A DNA stretch of 9,355 nt from Acidobacteriota bacterium (GTDB lineage: Bacteria > Acidobacteriota > Terriglobia > Terriglobales > Acidobacteriaceae), in NCBI GenBank assembly GCA_021799405.1, contig JAJZAL010000205.1, forward strand, positions 1-9,355. The letters are read 5' to 3'. The stretch's first letter is position 1, and each line of letters opens with the position of its first letter. Below the pieces are notes generated by a model. That model had not been told where the DNA came from. It was given only the letters and a program-made list of their open reading frames with translations, and searched no databases. Made by a program: the position numbers and the translations under genes. Below are positions 1 to 6,675 of this stretch, piece by piece.

Positions 1-258
1 GTGAACCCGGCGCTGGATTGGCTGGCCGGGATGGACGAGGCGGAGTTTGAACGGCAGTTCAACGGCTCGCCGGTGCGGCGAGCAGGTTTTGTGGGTATGC
101 GGCGGAACGTGGCCGTTGCCATGGGAAACAGTGGAGAGGCGCGCTTTGCGCCCTGGCTCAGGGCGTGGGCCGAGGCTGCGGACCAGGGGCTGCGCGCGGC
201 GACGAGGTGGGCGCTTGAGAAACTCGGAAATCCAGAGTCGGGCCGTGGAGATAACTGA
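1..258 (+). CDS. queG: Epoxyqueuosine reductase QueG, C-terminal fragment (5' end outside window)
   Basis: These are the last 85 codons of a gene that begins before the window; the GTG at base 1 is an internal codon, not a start. QueG is a cobalamin- and 4Fe-4S-dependent cytoplasmic enzyme that reduces epoxyqueuosine to queuosine in the wobble position of certain tRNAs, the last step of queuosine synthesis. The fragment carries the conserved tail signature FNGSPVRRAGFVGMRRN followed by AVAMGNSG (about residues 20-45). After it comes a HEAT-like helical pair (FAPWLRAWAEAADQGLRAA, then TRWALEKLG), as in the C-terminal region of QueG proteins. The 4Fe-4S cysteines and the cobalamin-binding part would lie upstream and cannot be checked. 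The stop is TGA at 256-258, followed within 8 bases by a hairpin. Family assignment is firm; the intactness of the full gene is unknown. Confidence 0.85.
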   Translation: MNPALDWLAGMDEAEFERQFNGSPVRRAGFVGMRRNVAVAMGNSGEARFAPWLRAWAEAADQGLRAATRWALEKLGNPESGRGDN

Positions 259-265
259 GTCCTGT

Positions 266-300
266 TTGTACGAGGGCGGGTTCGGATTTTGCTCGTGCAA
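266..300 (+). terminator. Stem-loop just after queG, possible terminator
   Basis: The arms TTGTACGAG (266-274) and CTCGTGCAA (292-300) pair over 9 bp with one G-U pair and a 17-base loop. The stem begins 8 bases after the queG stop codon. No run of T follows, so it is not a classic intrinsic terminator; it may be a 3'-end-stabilising or Rho-assisted structure. The pairing is read directly from the sequence and the role is inferred. Confidence 0.4.
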
Positions 301-415
301 CAAGGGGTGGGCGCATAGGGCTATCCTGAAATAGATGCAATCGCTGAAGATACGTGGGACCGGCGGGCGCGTTTTTTGCTGTGTCCAATCGGAGCGCGCT
401 TCGGAGTTTGCCAGC

Positions 416-421
416 GAGGAG
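416..421 (+). promoter_or_regulatory. Ribosome binding site that decides the BrkB-family start
   Basis: GAGGAG lies 7 bases upstream of GTG 429, an ideal spacing. The other in-frame starts, GTG 354 and GTG 381, have no comparable purine block at a working distance (354 has only GAAGA three bases away). This favours 429 as the real start. Confidence 0.65.
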
Positions 422-428
422 CAGCAAG

Positions 429-1343
429 GTGGCTGAAGGTTTCAATTCCGTCGTGCCCAAGGAAACGAAGATCGAGGCCGGTGGCACGGTGGAGGCGGCC
501 GAACCGGCCTCAATTTCCAAGTGGTATCGCTGGCGTCGGGACGGCAAGGCGCTCGTCTCCTACCTGCTCGACAGCGAGGTGCACACCTTCGCTTTCAGTG
601 TGGCGGCCAACGCGATCATCTCGTTTATTCCCTTTACCGTGCTGTTGTATACGCTGGCCCGCTCGGTCTTCCATTCTGAAGCCATGGTGGATGTGATCGA
701 CCAGATGGTCGTTTATTATTTGCCTTCGACGGCAAGCCAGGAATGGCTCACCTACAACCTGTCGGTAGTGGCTCCGCGGCACGGTGTGCAGATATTCTCG
801 CTGGTGATGATTCTCGTCTCCTGCACGGGGATCTTTCTGCCGCTGGAAGTGGCGCTGAACCAGGCATGGGGCGTGGCCAAGAGCCGCAATTATCTGTGGA
901 ACCAGACGGTAGCCTTCGGACTGGCGTTGCTGATGGTTGTGCTGGCCATGGCAAGCATCTTTGTGAATGAGGGCGCGCAGGCGATCCTGACCTTCATCTT
1001 CTTTCACCACACCGGCAACTTTGTCTTCAAGGGGCTCAGTTACATTTGGCTGTCGGCCTCGACCGGGGTGGCCGCGATCCTGTTTTTCTTTTTTATCTAC
1101 TGGCTGCTGCCGAACCGCAAGGTTCCGTGGCGGCCGGTGCTGCGCACGGCCGTTGCAACCGGGATTGTCTGGCTGGCGGCACGGCTCGTCTTTGTGGCAG
1201 TTCTGCCCCACCTGGACTTGCGCGCAATGTATGGCCCGTTCTTTGTCTCCGTCGGGCTGTTGTTCTGGGCCTATGTCTCGGGGCTGATCCTTTTCGCGGG
1301 AGCGCAGTTCAGCGTTTCGTGGCTGGGAGATCCGAAGAGCTAG
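429..1343 (+). CDS. YihY/virulence factor BrkB family inner-membrane protein
   Basis: A 304-residue integral membrane protein of the YihY/BrkB family (formerly annotated as ribonuclease BN). Members are multi-pass inner-membrane proteins of uncertain biochemical role; a transport or envelope function is usually presumed. After a polar, probably disordered N-terminus (residues 1-45), six hydrophobic segments are visible, at about 53-75, 119-143, 158-180, 203-226, 240-262 and 272-294. The C-terminal motif MYGPFFVSVGLLFWAYVSG followed by LILFAGAQFS (about 268-295) is characteristic of the family, as is the FLPLEVALNQAWGV stretch (136-149). The start at GTG 429 is chosen for its GAGGAG ribosome binding site; an upstream GTG at 354 would add 25 residues with no membrane or domain character. 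The gene stands alone, with queG upstream and malic enzyme 389 bp downstream. Family call is strong; the exact start is less certain and no specific substrate can be named. Confidence 0.85.
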   Translation: MAEGFNSVVPKETKIEAGGTVEAAEPASISKWYRWRRDGKALVSYLLDSEVHTFAFSVAANAIISFIPFTVLLYTLARSVFHSEAMVDVIDQMVVYYLPSTASQEWLTYNLSVVAPRHGVQIFSLVMILVSCTGIFLPLEVALNQAWGVAKSRNYLWNQTVAFGLALLMVVLAMASIFVNEGAQAILTFIFFHHTGNFVFKGLSYIWLSASTGVAAILFFFFIYWLLPNRKVPWRPVLRTAVATGIVWLAARLVFVAVLPHLDLRAMYGPFFVSVGLLFWAYVSGLILFAGAQFSVSWLGDPKS

Positions 1344-1359
1344 GCGTTGTGCGCAACGC
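1344..1359 (+). terminator. Short GC hairpin abutting the BrkB-family stop codon
   Basis: GCGTTG (1344-1349) and CAACGC (1354-1359) form a perfect 6-bp stem with the loop TGCG, starting at the base after the TAG stop. There is no U-tract. It may protect the 3' end of the mRNA or help termination, but a stem this short can occur by chance. Confidence 0.3.
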
Positions 1360-1525
1360 TGGCTGCGGAAGCGGCCATTGCGGACGCGAACCTGATGGGC
1401 CGCGAAGGTTGTCCTTCTGCGCGGCAGGCCCTGCCTCGGTTCCCCGGGATCATTGAGGGGCGTGCCGGCGGCAGTTTCGGGCGCAGATTCCTCTCTATCG
1501 TTTCCGGCCATACCGCCTCCGGGAA

Positions 1526-1554
1526 TTGAACAAAACCCGTGTGATGAATCTCAT
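1526..1554 (+). promoter_or_regulatory. Weak candidate sigma-70-type promoter for malic enzyme
   Basis: TTGAAC (1526-1531) and TCTCAT (1549-1554) are separated by 17 bases, and each hexamer keeps at least four consensus positions. It would give a leader of roughly 170 bases before GTG 1733. It is only a pattern match in an intergenic region; other A+T-rich patches nearby could serve instead. Confidence 0.25.
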
Positions 1555-1717
1555 AGGTCGGCGCAGGTCCACCCATCGCATAATAAAGAGCGCATCTTCT
1601 GCGGGAACAGGCCGGCTCCTGGCCGGGCCCAAATAAAGATGAGCCGACGGACTGTCCCGGATGGATATGCGCTTCCCGGAGGGCTCGCGAAGTGTTGGGT
1701 GTAAAAGCCTCGAGAGC

Positions 1718-1725
1718 GAGGAGGA
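1718..1725 (+). promoter_or_regulatory. Ribosome binding site that decides the malic enzyme start
   Basis: GAGGAGGA ends 7 bases before GTG 1733, which gives strong complementarity to the 16S rRNA tail at good spacing. The more upstream ATG at 1661 has no such element, and the 24 residues it would add have no counterpart that I recognise in malic enzymes. Confidence 0.75.
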
Positions 1726-1732
1726 CACGCAA

Positions 1733-3508
1733 GTGAACAACACACACGTGATCGAAGAGTCTCCAAAATGTGCAAGCAGGAATCATAGAGCCGTGATTCA
1801 TACCCGGCTTTCCGGTTTTCAACTGTTGCTGAACGCCCGGCTGAATAAGGGCACGGCTTTTACGGAAAAAGAGCGCGACGCCTTTGCGCTGCATGGCTTG
1901 CTGCCGCCGCACATCGGCACCCTTGAGGAGCAGCGCTGTCGCCGCATGAAGGCCTTTGAGAGCCTGACGACGGCGTTTGCCAAGTATTCCTTTATGCGCG
2001 ACCTGCAGGACACCAACGAGACGCTGTTTTACTCGCTGATCGCGCACCATACAGAGGAGTTGCTGCCGATCGTCTACACGCCGGCGGTGGGCGAGGGCTG
2101 CCAGCGGTTCAGCGAGATCTGGCGTCGTTCGCGCGGGCTGTTTATCAGCTATCCAAACCGCGAGCGGATCGACCAGATCCTGGCCGATCCGCGCTATGAC
2201 GACATCCGCTGCATCGTGGTGAGCGATGGCGAGCGCATCCTTGGGCTCGGCGATCAGGGGGCCGGCGGCATGGGGATTCCTATCGGCAAAATGGCCCTGT
2301 ACACGGCGCTGGGCGGGATTCCGCCGGAGCACTGCCTGCCGGTGCTGCTGGATGTGGGTACCGATAATGAGGCGCTGCTCAAGGATCCGATCTACATCGG
2401 CTGGCAACACCACCGTGTGCGCGGCCAGGAGTACGACGATTTTGTGGAGGAGTTTGTCTCTGCGGTGGAGCGCCGCTGGCCCCACATCCTGTTGCAGTGG
2501 GAGGATTTTGCCGGTGTGAACGCAGCGCGGCTGCTGGAGCGCTATCGCTACCGGCTCTGCACCTTCAACGACGACATTCAGGGAACGGCGGCGGTGACGA
2601 CGGCTACGCTACTGGCCGCCGTTCAGGCCACGTGCATACCGCTGACCGAGCAGACCATCGTTCTCTTCGGCGCGGGTGCCGCCGGGCTTGGCATTGCGAA
2701 GCTGCTGATCGCCGCCATGAAGGAAGAAGGGCTCAGCGAAGAGCTGGCGCGCAGACGCATCTATGCCTTCAATCGCTACGGCTTGCTGGTGGAGGGATGC
2801 CAGGGCGTGCGGCCCGGGCAGGAACTGCTGATGCGCAAGCGGGAAGAGGTGGCGGAGTGGAAACTGTCGGGCACAGACTCAATCTCGCTGCTCGACGTCG
2901 TGCGCAATACCAGGACGACGGTTCTCGTTGGCGTGTCGGCTCAGGCGGGAGCGTTTACGGAAGAGATTGTGCGCGAAATGGCAAGCCGCACCGAAAGGCC
3001 GGTCATCTTTCCGCTCTCCAATCCCACTTCGCTCACTGAGGCCAGGCCGGCTGATCTGCTGCGCTGGACCGAGGGCCGCGCGCTGGTGGGAACCGGCAGC
3101 CCCTTTGCGCCGGTTGAGGTGGACGGCCGATTGATTCCCATTGCGCAGGTGAACAACTCGTACATCTTTCCGGGGTTGGCGCTCGGGGCGCTCGTCTCGC
3201 GCGCGCAACTGGTTACCGACGGCATGATCATGGCCGCGGCCAAGGCGCTGGCCGGCCTGTCGGAGGCCGAGTGCGGCAAAGACGCGCCGCTGCTGCCGCC
3301 CATCCGCGATGCCCGCAAGATCAGCCTGGTGGTGGCGGAGGCGGTGGGAAAGCAGGCCATTGACGAGGAAGTCGCCGAGCCCATGGACGATGTGCCATTG
3401 CGGGAGCAACTGCTGGATTACGTTTGGGAGCCGGAGTATCTGCCCTACGAGTACCATGCGCTGGCATGGATCAAGTGCGAGCCGGGCGCATCGAAAGCGC
3501 ATTGCTGA
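1733..3508 (+). CDS. maeA: NAD-type malic enzyme (oxaloacetate-decarboxylating malate dehydrogenase)
   Basis: A 591-residue cytoplasmic enzyme that oxidatively decarboxylates L-malate to pyruvate and CO2 with reduction of NAD(P), linking the TCA cycle to pyruvate. All hallmarks of the long eukaryote/MaeA-type family are present: IVYTPAVGEGC with the catalytic Tyr115; R168 in DGERILGLGDQG; the catalytic lysine K186 in GMGIPIGK; metal ligands E257 and D258 in WEDFAG and D281 in FNDDIQGTAAV; the dinucleotide-binding loop GAGAAG (313-318); and substrate-side asparagines in PLSNPTS (N430) and QVNNSYIFPG (N474). Numbering runs two to three residues ahead of human ME2, so the core is colinear. There is no phosphotransacetylase domain as in MaeB. 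Length is close to E. coli MaeA (about 565). GTG 1733 is chosen for its ribosome binding site; ATG 1661 would add 24 residues. NAD preference is inferred from the subfamily, not shown. The gene appears monocistronic. Confidence 0.93.
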   Translation: MNNTHVIEESPKCASRNHRAVIHTRLSGFQLLLNARLNKGTAFTEKERDAFALHGLLPPHIGTLEEQRCRRMKAFESLTTAFAKYSFMRDLQDTNETLFYSLIAHHTEELLPIVYTPAVGEGCQRFSEIWRRSRGLFISYPNRERIDQILADPRYDDIRCIVVSDGERILGLGDQGAGGMGIPIGKMALYTALGGIPPEHCLPVLLDVGTDNEALLKDPIYIGWQHHRVRGQEYDDFVEEFVSAVERRWPHILLQWEDFAGVNAARLLERYRYRLCTFNDDIQGTAAVTTATLLAAVQATCIPLTEQTIVLFGAGAAGLGIAKLLIAAMKEEGLSEELARRRIYAFNRYGLLVEGCQGVRPGQELLMRKREEVAEWKLSGTDSISLLDVVRNTRTTVLVGVSAQAGAFTEEIVREMASRTERPVIFPLSNPTSLTEARPADLLRWTEGRALVGTGSPFAPVEVDGRLIPIAQVNNSYIFPGLALGALVSRAQLVTDGMIMAAAKALAGLSEAECGKDAPLLPPIRDARKISLVVAEAVGKQAIDEEVAEPMDDVPLREQLLDYVWEPEYLPYEYHALAWIKCEPGASKAHC

Positions 3509-3513
3509 GAGGG

Positions 3514-3540
3514 CAAAGCCGCGTATTTGTGCGGCGTTTG
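3514..3540 (+). terminator. Bulged stem-loop after malic enzyme, likely terminator
   Basis: CAAAGCCGC (3514-3522) pairs with GCGGC (3531-3535) and, after a single bulged G (3536), with TTTG (3537-3540), across the 8-base loop GTATTTGT. It starts 6 bases after the malic enzyme stop and its 3' side ends in a short T-rich step. It resembles an intrinsic terminator with an abbreviated U-tract. Confidence 0.45.
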
Positions 3541-3587
3541 TGGTCTGCGCCGGGACCAACCCCTGTGCCGGTATGCCGGGAGAAGCG

Positions 3588-3615
3588 TGGGCATGAGGAT
3601 CGCCTGTAATAAAAT
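3588..3615 (+). promoter_or_regulatory. Candidate promoter for the potassium-channel gene
   Basis: TGGGCA (3588-3593) and TAAAAT (3610-3615) are 16 bases apart, matching four and five consensus positions respectively. The -10 lies in the most A+T-rich patch of this 160-bp gap and would give a leader of about 45-50 bases. It lies downstream of the malic enzyme hairpin, which suits separate transcription. Pattern match only. Confidence 0.4.
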
Positions 3616-3668
3616 TCAGCGAACGGACGAAGCATTTTGTCCTCTGAGTTTGGGGGGATGGAGGATCC

Positions 3669-4862
3669 ATGCAGGTTGCTGCTCTTGCCGCCGGCGTTGT
3701 TTGCTTATGGGTCGTGCTTCTTGATGCCTTCCAGACCATCATCCTCCCACGGCGCGCGTCCGGGCGCTTCCGGCTCACGCGCATTTTTTATATCGTCACC
3801 TGGAATCCATGGGTATTCCTGGTGCGGCGCATGCGCAGTGCCCGCCGGCGCGAGACTGCCTTCAGTTACTACGGGCCGCTGTCGTTGATTCTTCTTCTGG
3901 TGGTCTGGGCGGCTGTGATGGCGCTGGGTTTTGGGCTGATCTTTTACGCGATGGGCAGTCCTTTCAAGGACCTGGTGCAGCGGTCCGGTTTCCGCTCGGA
4001 TCTGTATGTCAGTGGAACCACCCTGTTCACTCTGGGCATCGGTGACGTAACGCCGCAGACTGCATGGGCGCGCGCGCTCATCATTCTGGAGTCGGGCACG
4101 GGGCTCGGGTTCCTGGCTGTGGTGATGGGCTATTTCCCCGTCCTCTACAGTGCATTCTCGCGGCGCGAAGTCAGCATCTCACTGCTGGATGCGCGGGCCG
4201 GCTCGCCGCCGACTGCGGCGGAACTGCTGCGGCGCCATTCCCATCAGGGCGCGGAGCAGGCGCTTTCAGTGTTGTTGATTGAGTGGGAGCGCTGGTCCGC
4301 GGAACTGCTGGAGAGCCATATCTCCTATCCGCTGCTCTGCTACTTTCGCTCGCAACACACGCATCAGAGCTGGCTGAGCGCTCTCACCGCCGTTCTCGAC
4401 GCTTCGGCGCTGATGATCTCCGGCATCCAGGGGCAGGAGGCGCGGCAGGCTCAACTAACCTTTGCCATGGCTCGCCACGCCATGGTCGATCTGGCGCAGA
4501 TTCTCTGGCTGCGGCCGCTTCATAACGCGCCCGATCGACTGCCGCCGGAACGGTTCCAGCAACTGTACGACCTGCTCTGCCAGAGCGGGTTGAGCGTTTG
4601 CCGCGACGCGCGCTCCGGCGAAAGACTGCGGGAGATGCGCGCTCTCTACGAGGGATATGCCGAAGCGCTGAGCCGGTATCTGGCCATGCCGCTGCCACCG
4701 TGGTTCGCGGATCAGCCCCACAAGGACAACTGGCTGACCGTGGCCAGGCTCCGCGCGCAGACCGAGACGGCCAACCCACCCGTCGCGGAGGAAGCCGCGC
4801 CAACGAATGACAATGTGCCGCTGCGATTCTTCCCGCCGATCGACCATCACCACGATTTCTGA
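3669..4862 (+). CDS. Potassium channel family protein, three membrane helices plus pore loop, uncharacterised C-terminal domain
   Basis: A 397-residue inner-membrane protein with an Ion_trans_2-type pore. One N-terminal helix (about 4-26) precedes a basic cytoplasmic-looking stretch (RRMRSARRR). Then come an outer helix (69-93), a pore loop with selectivity filter T121-L-G-I-G-D126 within SGTTLFTLGIGDVTP, and an inner helix (134-160). The canonical filter is TVGYGD, so the central tyrosine is isoleucine here. The remaining 235 residues are soluble and look helical (for example 190-280); no RCK/TrkA-N nucleotide-binding fold with a GxGxxG motif is visible, so the usual bacterial gating domain seems absent. 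The tail is Pro/Ala-rich and ends in a short His cluster. ATG 3669 follows GGAGGA (3660-3665), spaced somewhat tightly at 3 bases. It probably passes potassium or another monovalent cation, but selectivity is not certain given the filter. The gene stands alone. Confidence 0.82.
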   Translation: MQVAALAAGVVCLWVVLLDAFQTIILPRRASGRFRLTRIFYIVTWNPWVFLVRRMRSARRRETAFSYYGPLSLILLLVVWAAVMALGFGLIFYAMGSPFKDLVQRSGFRSDLYVSGTTLFTLGIGDVTPQTAWARALIILESGTGLGFLAVVMGYFPVLYSAFSRREVSISLLDARAGSPPTAAELLRRHSHQGAEQALSVLLIEWERWSAELLESHISYPLLCYFRSQHTHQSWLSALTAVLDASALMISGIQGQEARQAQLTFAMARHAMVDLAQILWLRPLHNAPDRLPPERFQQLYDLLCQSGLSVCRDARSGERLREMRALYEGYAEALSRYLAMPLPPWFADQPHKDNWLTVARLRAQTETANPPVAEEAAPTNDNVPLRFFPPIDHHHDF

Positions 4863-4886
4863 AGGGCGGGTGCTCGTAGCAGGCGT

Positions 4887-4929
4887 CCATCTGAGCAATT
4901 GGGCGGGAGCGCCATCGCTGCACAGATGG
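4887..4929 (+). terminator. Inverted repeat downstream of the channel gene, possible terminator
   Basis: CCATCTG (4887-4893) and CAGATGG (4923-4929) are perfect 7-bp inverted repeats. They enclose a smaller 4-bp hairpin, AGCG/CGCT (4908-4919). The structure begins 24 bases after the channel stop codon and lacks a U-tract. It could be a 3'-end structure for the channel mRNA; function is inferred. Confidence 0.35.
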
Positions 4930-4972
4930 TCAGTTGGGGTTTCCCATCCTTCAGACTCATCTTGTTTTGGAA

Positions 4973-4996
4973 AGCCGTGACACAGGCCAGCCGTCA
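4973..4996 (+). repeat. Pair of near-identical 8-bp direct repeats upstream of the phosphoesterase
   Basis: AGCCGTGA (4973-4980) and AGCCGTCA (4989-4996) differ at one base and start 16 bp apart. The second copy falls near where a -35 element would lie for the -10-like hexamer at 5008-5013. Direct repeats in that position are typical of activator binding sites. The 16-bp period does not match the 11-bp period of a classical Pho box. Confidence 0.35.
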
Positions 4997-5004
4997 TCCC
5001 CACG

Positions 5005-5013
5005 TGCTAGAGT
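5005..5013 (+). promoter_or_regulatory. Extended -10-like promoter element for the phosphoesterase
   Basis: TGCTAGAGT contains the extended TGn motif followed by TAGAGT (5008-5013), which matches four of six -10 positions. No good -35 lies 16-18 bp upstream, which is compatible with an extended -10 or an activator-dependent promoter. It would leave a leader of about 165 bases before ATG 5186. Confidence 0.3.
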
Positions 5014-5037
5014 GAAAAACGGCAAAGCGCACGGCAG

Positions 5038-5049
5038 CAGCTGCAGCTG
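5038..5049 (+). repeat. 12-bp perfect palindrome in the phosphoesterase leader
   Basis: CAGCTGCAGCTG equals its own reverse complement. It lies about 25 bp downstream of the -10-like element, where a repressor operator could sit. It is also made of repeated CAG/CTG units, so chance origin is quite possible. Confidence 0.3.
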
Positions 5050-5185
5050 TTCTCCTCTTGCTGTACGCCGAAGCCGGGAATGAAAGCGGCGGTTCTTTCA
5101 AGTAAGTACCAACTCGAATTGAAATCGCGGGGTCTACATCTGAAGGAGAAATACCTTAAACCATACAAGCGGAGGTGCGTTCGGG

Positions 5186-6619
5186 ATGAAGGCAGGTGGA
5201 GTGTGTTTTTGTCTGGGGGTCGCTCTTTTCGCCGCCAGTAGTGCTGTAGGTCAAGTGTCCTCGGCGGATCATACGGGAATTCATAAGATTCGGCATGTAA
5301 TCATCATCATGCAGGAGAATCGCTCCTTTGACTCCTACTTCGGAACCTTTCCGGGAGCCGATGGGATTCCGAGCAAGGATGGGGCGTTCACCGTGTGCAA
5401 CCCGGACCCCAGGGCCGGAACGTGTCAAAGCCCGTACCATGACAAAAACGACGTGAATGGCGGTGGTCCGCATTACGCGCGGGATAGCCGCAAGTCAATC
5501 GACAACGGCCGCATGGACGGTTTCGTCATCGGGGCGGAGGGCGCCTTCAAGGGATGTGGCGATCATAATAACCCCGCATGTTCGACCTCAGAAAATCCGG
5601 ATGTGATGGGCTATCACGACCAACGGGAGATCCCCAACTATTGGGCGTATGCCCGCACGTTTGTGCTGCAGGACCACATGTTTGAGCCTGATGCGTCCTG
5701 GAGCCTTCCGGCGCATCTGTTTGAGGTGTCGGCCTGGTCGGCGTATTGCACCCGTCATGACGACCCGATGAGTTGCACGAATGCATTGAATGCCCCTGGC
5801 ATCCCGCCGGATTTTCACCCGCACGAGCAGAAATATGGCGGCCCGCCCGATCCGCATGGAGATCCGATCTATGCGTGGACTGACCTGACGTATCTGCTGC
5901 ATACGCATCATGTGACCTGGGGATACTACGTGATGAAGGGGACCGCGCCCGGCTGCAAGGACGATGACGAGAAGCCGTGCACGCCGGGTAAGCAGGGGCC
6001 TCGCACACCCGGGATATGGAACCCCCTGCCGTACTTCGATACGGTGAAGGACGACGGTGAGCTGTCGCGCATTCAACCACTCGAAGACTTCTATAAGCAG
6101 GCTCACGACGGCACGTTGCCCTCCGTTTCCTGGATTGCTCCCGCGGGACCGGTCAGCGAGCATCCGCCCGGCCGCGTGAGCGCAGGGCAGAGCTACGTAA
6201 CGAGCCTGATCAATGCAGTCATGCAGGGGCCGAACTGGGCTGACAGCGCGATCTTCCTGGTATGGGATGACTGGGGCGGCTTCTATGATCATGTGCCCCC
6301 GCCGGTTGTCGATGGCAATGGCTATGGGTTACGCGTCCCTGGCATGGTGATTTCCCCGTATGCGCGGCAGCATTTTATCGACCACCAGATTTTAAGCTTC
6401 GACGCGTATCTGAAGTTTGTTGAAGACGATTTTCTTGGAGGGTTGCGCCTCAATCCAAAAACCGATGGCCGGCCTGATCCGCGGCCTACCGTGCGCGAGG
6501 ATCTTCCCATCCTGGGGGATCTGGTGAATGACTTTGACTTCAATCAAAAGCCATTACCTCCACTGATCCTTCCCGTGCACCCGAAGACGGATCTGATCTC
6601 CAATGTGCAGGAAAAGTAG
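5186..6619 (+). CDS. Secreted phosphoesterase family protein (phospholipase C / acid phosphatase type, PF04185)
   Basis: A 477-residue exported metal-dependent phosphoesterase that hydrolyses phospholipid head groups or phosphomonoesters outside the cytoplasm. A Sec-type signal peptide is visible (hydrophobic 5-20, likely cleavage after SAVG-22; no twin-arginine and no lipobox). Family motifs appear in order: [21 protein letters not shown] (37-57, metal ligands E44 and N45); [15 protein letters not shown] (142-156); [16 protein letters not shown] (163-178, S173 the probable nucleophile, H164 and H177 nearby); SEHPPG (324-329); and [15 protein letters not shown] (359-373, ligands D361, D362 and H369). 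At 477 residues it is far shorter than the roughly 700-residue Tat-exported phosphocholine-specific enzymes and lacks their C-terminal domains. Mature cysteines occur as four close pairs. ATG 5186 follows GGAGGTG by 8 bases. Substrate (phospholipid versus phosphomonoester) cannot be told from sequence; phosphate scavenging is a reasonable inference. It converges on the kinase gene. Confidence 0.88.
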   Translation: MKAGGVCFCLGVALFAASSAVGQVSSADHTGIHKIRHVIIIMQENRSFDSYFGTFPGADGIPSKDGAFTVCNPDPRAGTCQSPYHDKNDVNGGGPHYARDSRKSIDNGRMDGFVIGAEGAFKGCGDHNNPACSTSENPDVMGYHDQREIPNYWAYARTFVLQDHMFEPDASWSLPAHLFEVSAWSAYCTRHDDPMSCTNALNAPGIPPDFHPHEQKYGGPPDPHGDPIYAWTDLTYLLHTHHVTWGYYVMKGTAPGCKDDDEKPCTPGKQGPRTPGIWNPLPYFDTVKDDGELSRIQPLEDFYKQAHDGTLPSVSWIAPAGPVSEHPPGRVSAGQSYVTSLINAVMQGPNWADSAIFLVWDDWGGFYDHVPPPVVDGNGYGLRVPGMVISPYARQHFIDHQILSFDAYLKFVEDDFLGGLRLNPKTDGRPDPRPTVREDLPILGDLVNDFDFNQKPLPPLILPVHPKTDLISNVQEK

Positions 6620-6641
6620 TTGCCTTTCGGCCGTTCTCTCA

Positions 6642-6660
6642 TGCCGCCAACGTGGTGGCA
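6642..6660 (+). other. Small stem-loop after the phosphoesterase gene
   Basis: TGCCGCC (6642-6648) pairs with GGTGGCA (6654-6660) over 7 bp with one G-U pair and the loop AACGT. It begins 22 bases after the phosphoesterase stop and precedes the larger palindrome at 6676-6701. It may be part of a tandem 3'-end structure. Confidence 0.35.
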
Positions 6661-6675
6661 CTTCAGCGAGTCACT

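Larger units (their letters stand above)
1344..1732. other. 389-bp intergenic region between the BrkB-family gene and the malic enzyme gene
   Basis: No convincing gene was found here. It holds the short hairpin at its left end, a candidate promoter around 1526-1554, and the malic enzyme leader with its ribosome binding site at the right end. Two short open frames (1347-1529 and 1453-1704) lack ribosome binding sites and resemble no protein family I know. Some A+T-richer patches (around 1579-1590 and 1631-1638) interrupt otherwise GC-rich DNA. I see no riboswitch or repeat that I can name. Confidence 0.6.
4863..5185. other. 323-bp intergenic region upstream of the phosphoesterase gene
   Basis: No supported gene. 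The left part contains the inverted repeat at 4887-4929; the middle has a pair of 8-bp direct repeats followed by an extended -10-like element; the right part has a 12-bp palindrome and the phosphoesterase ribosome binding site (GGAGGTG, 5171-5177). A 53-codon open frame from ATG 5080 to TAG 5241 runs through the right part and into the phosphoesterase gene, but it has no ribosome binding site. Confidence 0.6.

Noticed and set aside
322..327. TATCCT considered as a -10 box for the BrkB-family gene
   Set aside because: It matches four of six positions, but no acceptable -35 or TGn extension is present, so it is no better than background.
510..1511. A 333-codon open frame on the - strand over the BrkB-family gene
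   Set aside because: The translation is low-complexity and rich in Arg/Gln/His, without hydrophobic segments or motifs, while the + strand encodes a clear six-helix family member.
1347..1529. A 60-codon open frame in the gap after the BrkB-family gene
   Set aside because: It has no ribosome binding site and no resemblance to known proteins; its start lies within a small hairpin.
1611..1626. CCGGC/GCCGG inverted repeat in the malic enzyme upstream region, considered as a terminator or operator
   Set aside because: It has only 5 bp of pairing in a GC-rich stretch with overlapping alternative pairings and no U-tract.
1340..2485. A 381-codon open frame on the - strand over the malic enzyme gene and its upstream gap
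   Set aside because: It has no family resemblance and is antisense to a well-conserved enzyme; it is a product of codon bias in GC-rich DNA.
5080..5241. A 53-codon open frame (ATG 5080 to TAG 5241) overlapping the start of the phosphoesterase, considered as a leader peptide
   Set aside because: No ribosome binding site precedes it, the translation is basic and nondescript, and it runs out of frame into the signal-peptide coding region.
3669..6619. The idea that the channel and the phosphoesterase form one functional operon
   Set aside because: They are 323 bp apart, with a hairpin and a separate candidate promoter between them, and no known pathway links them.
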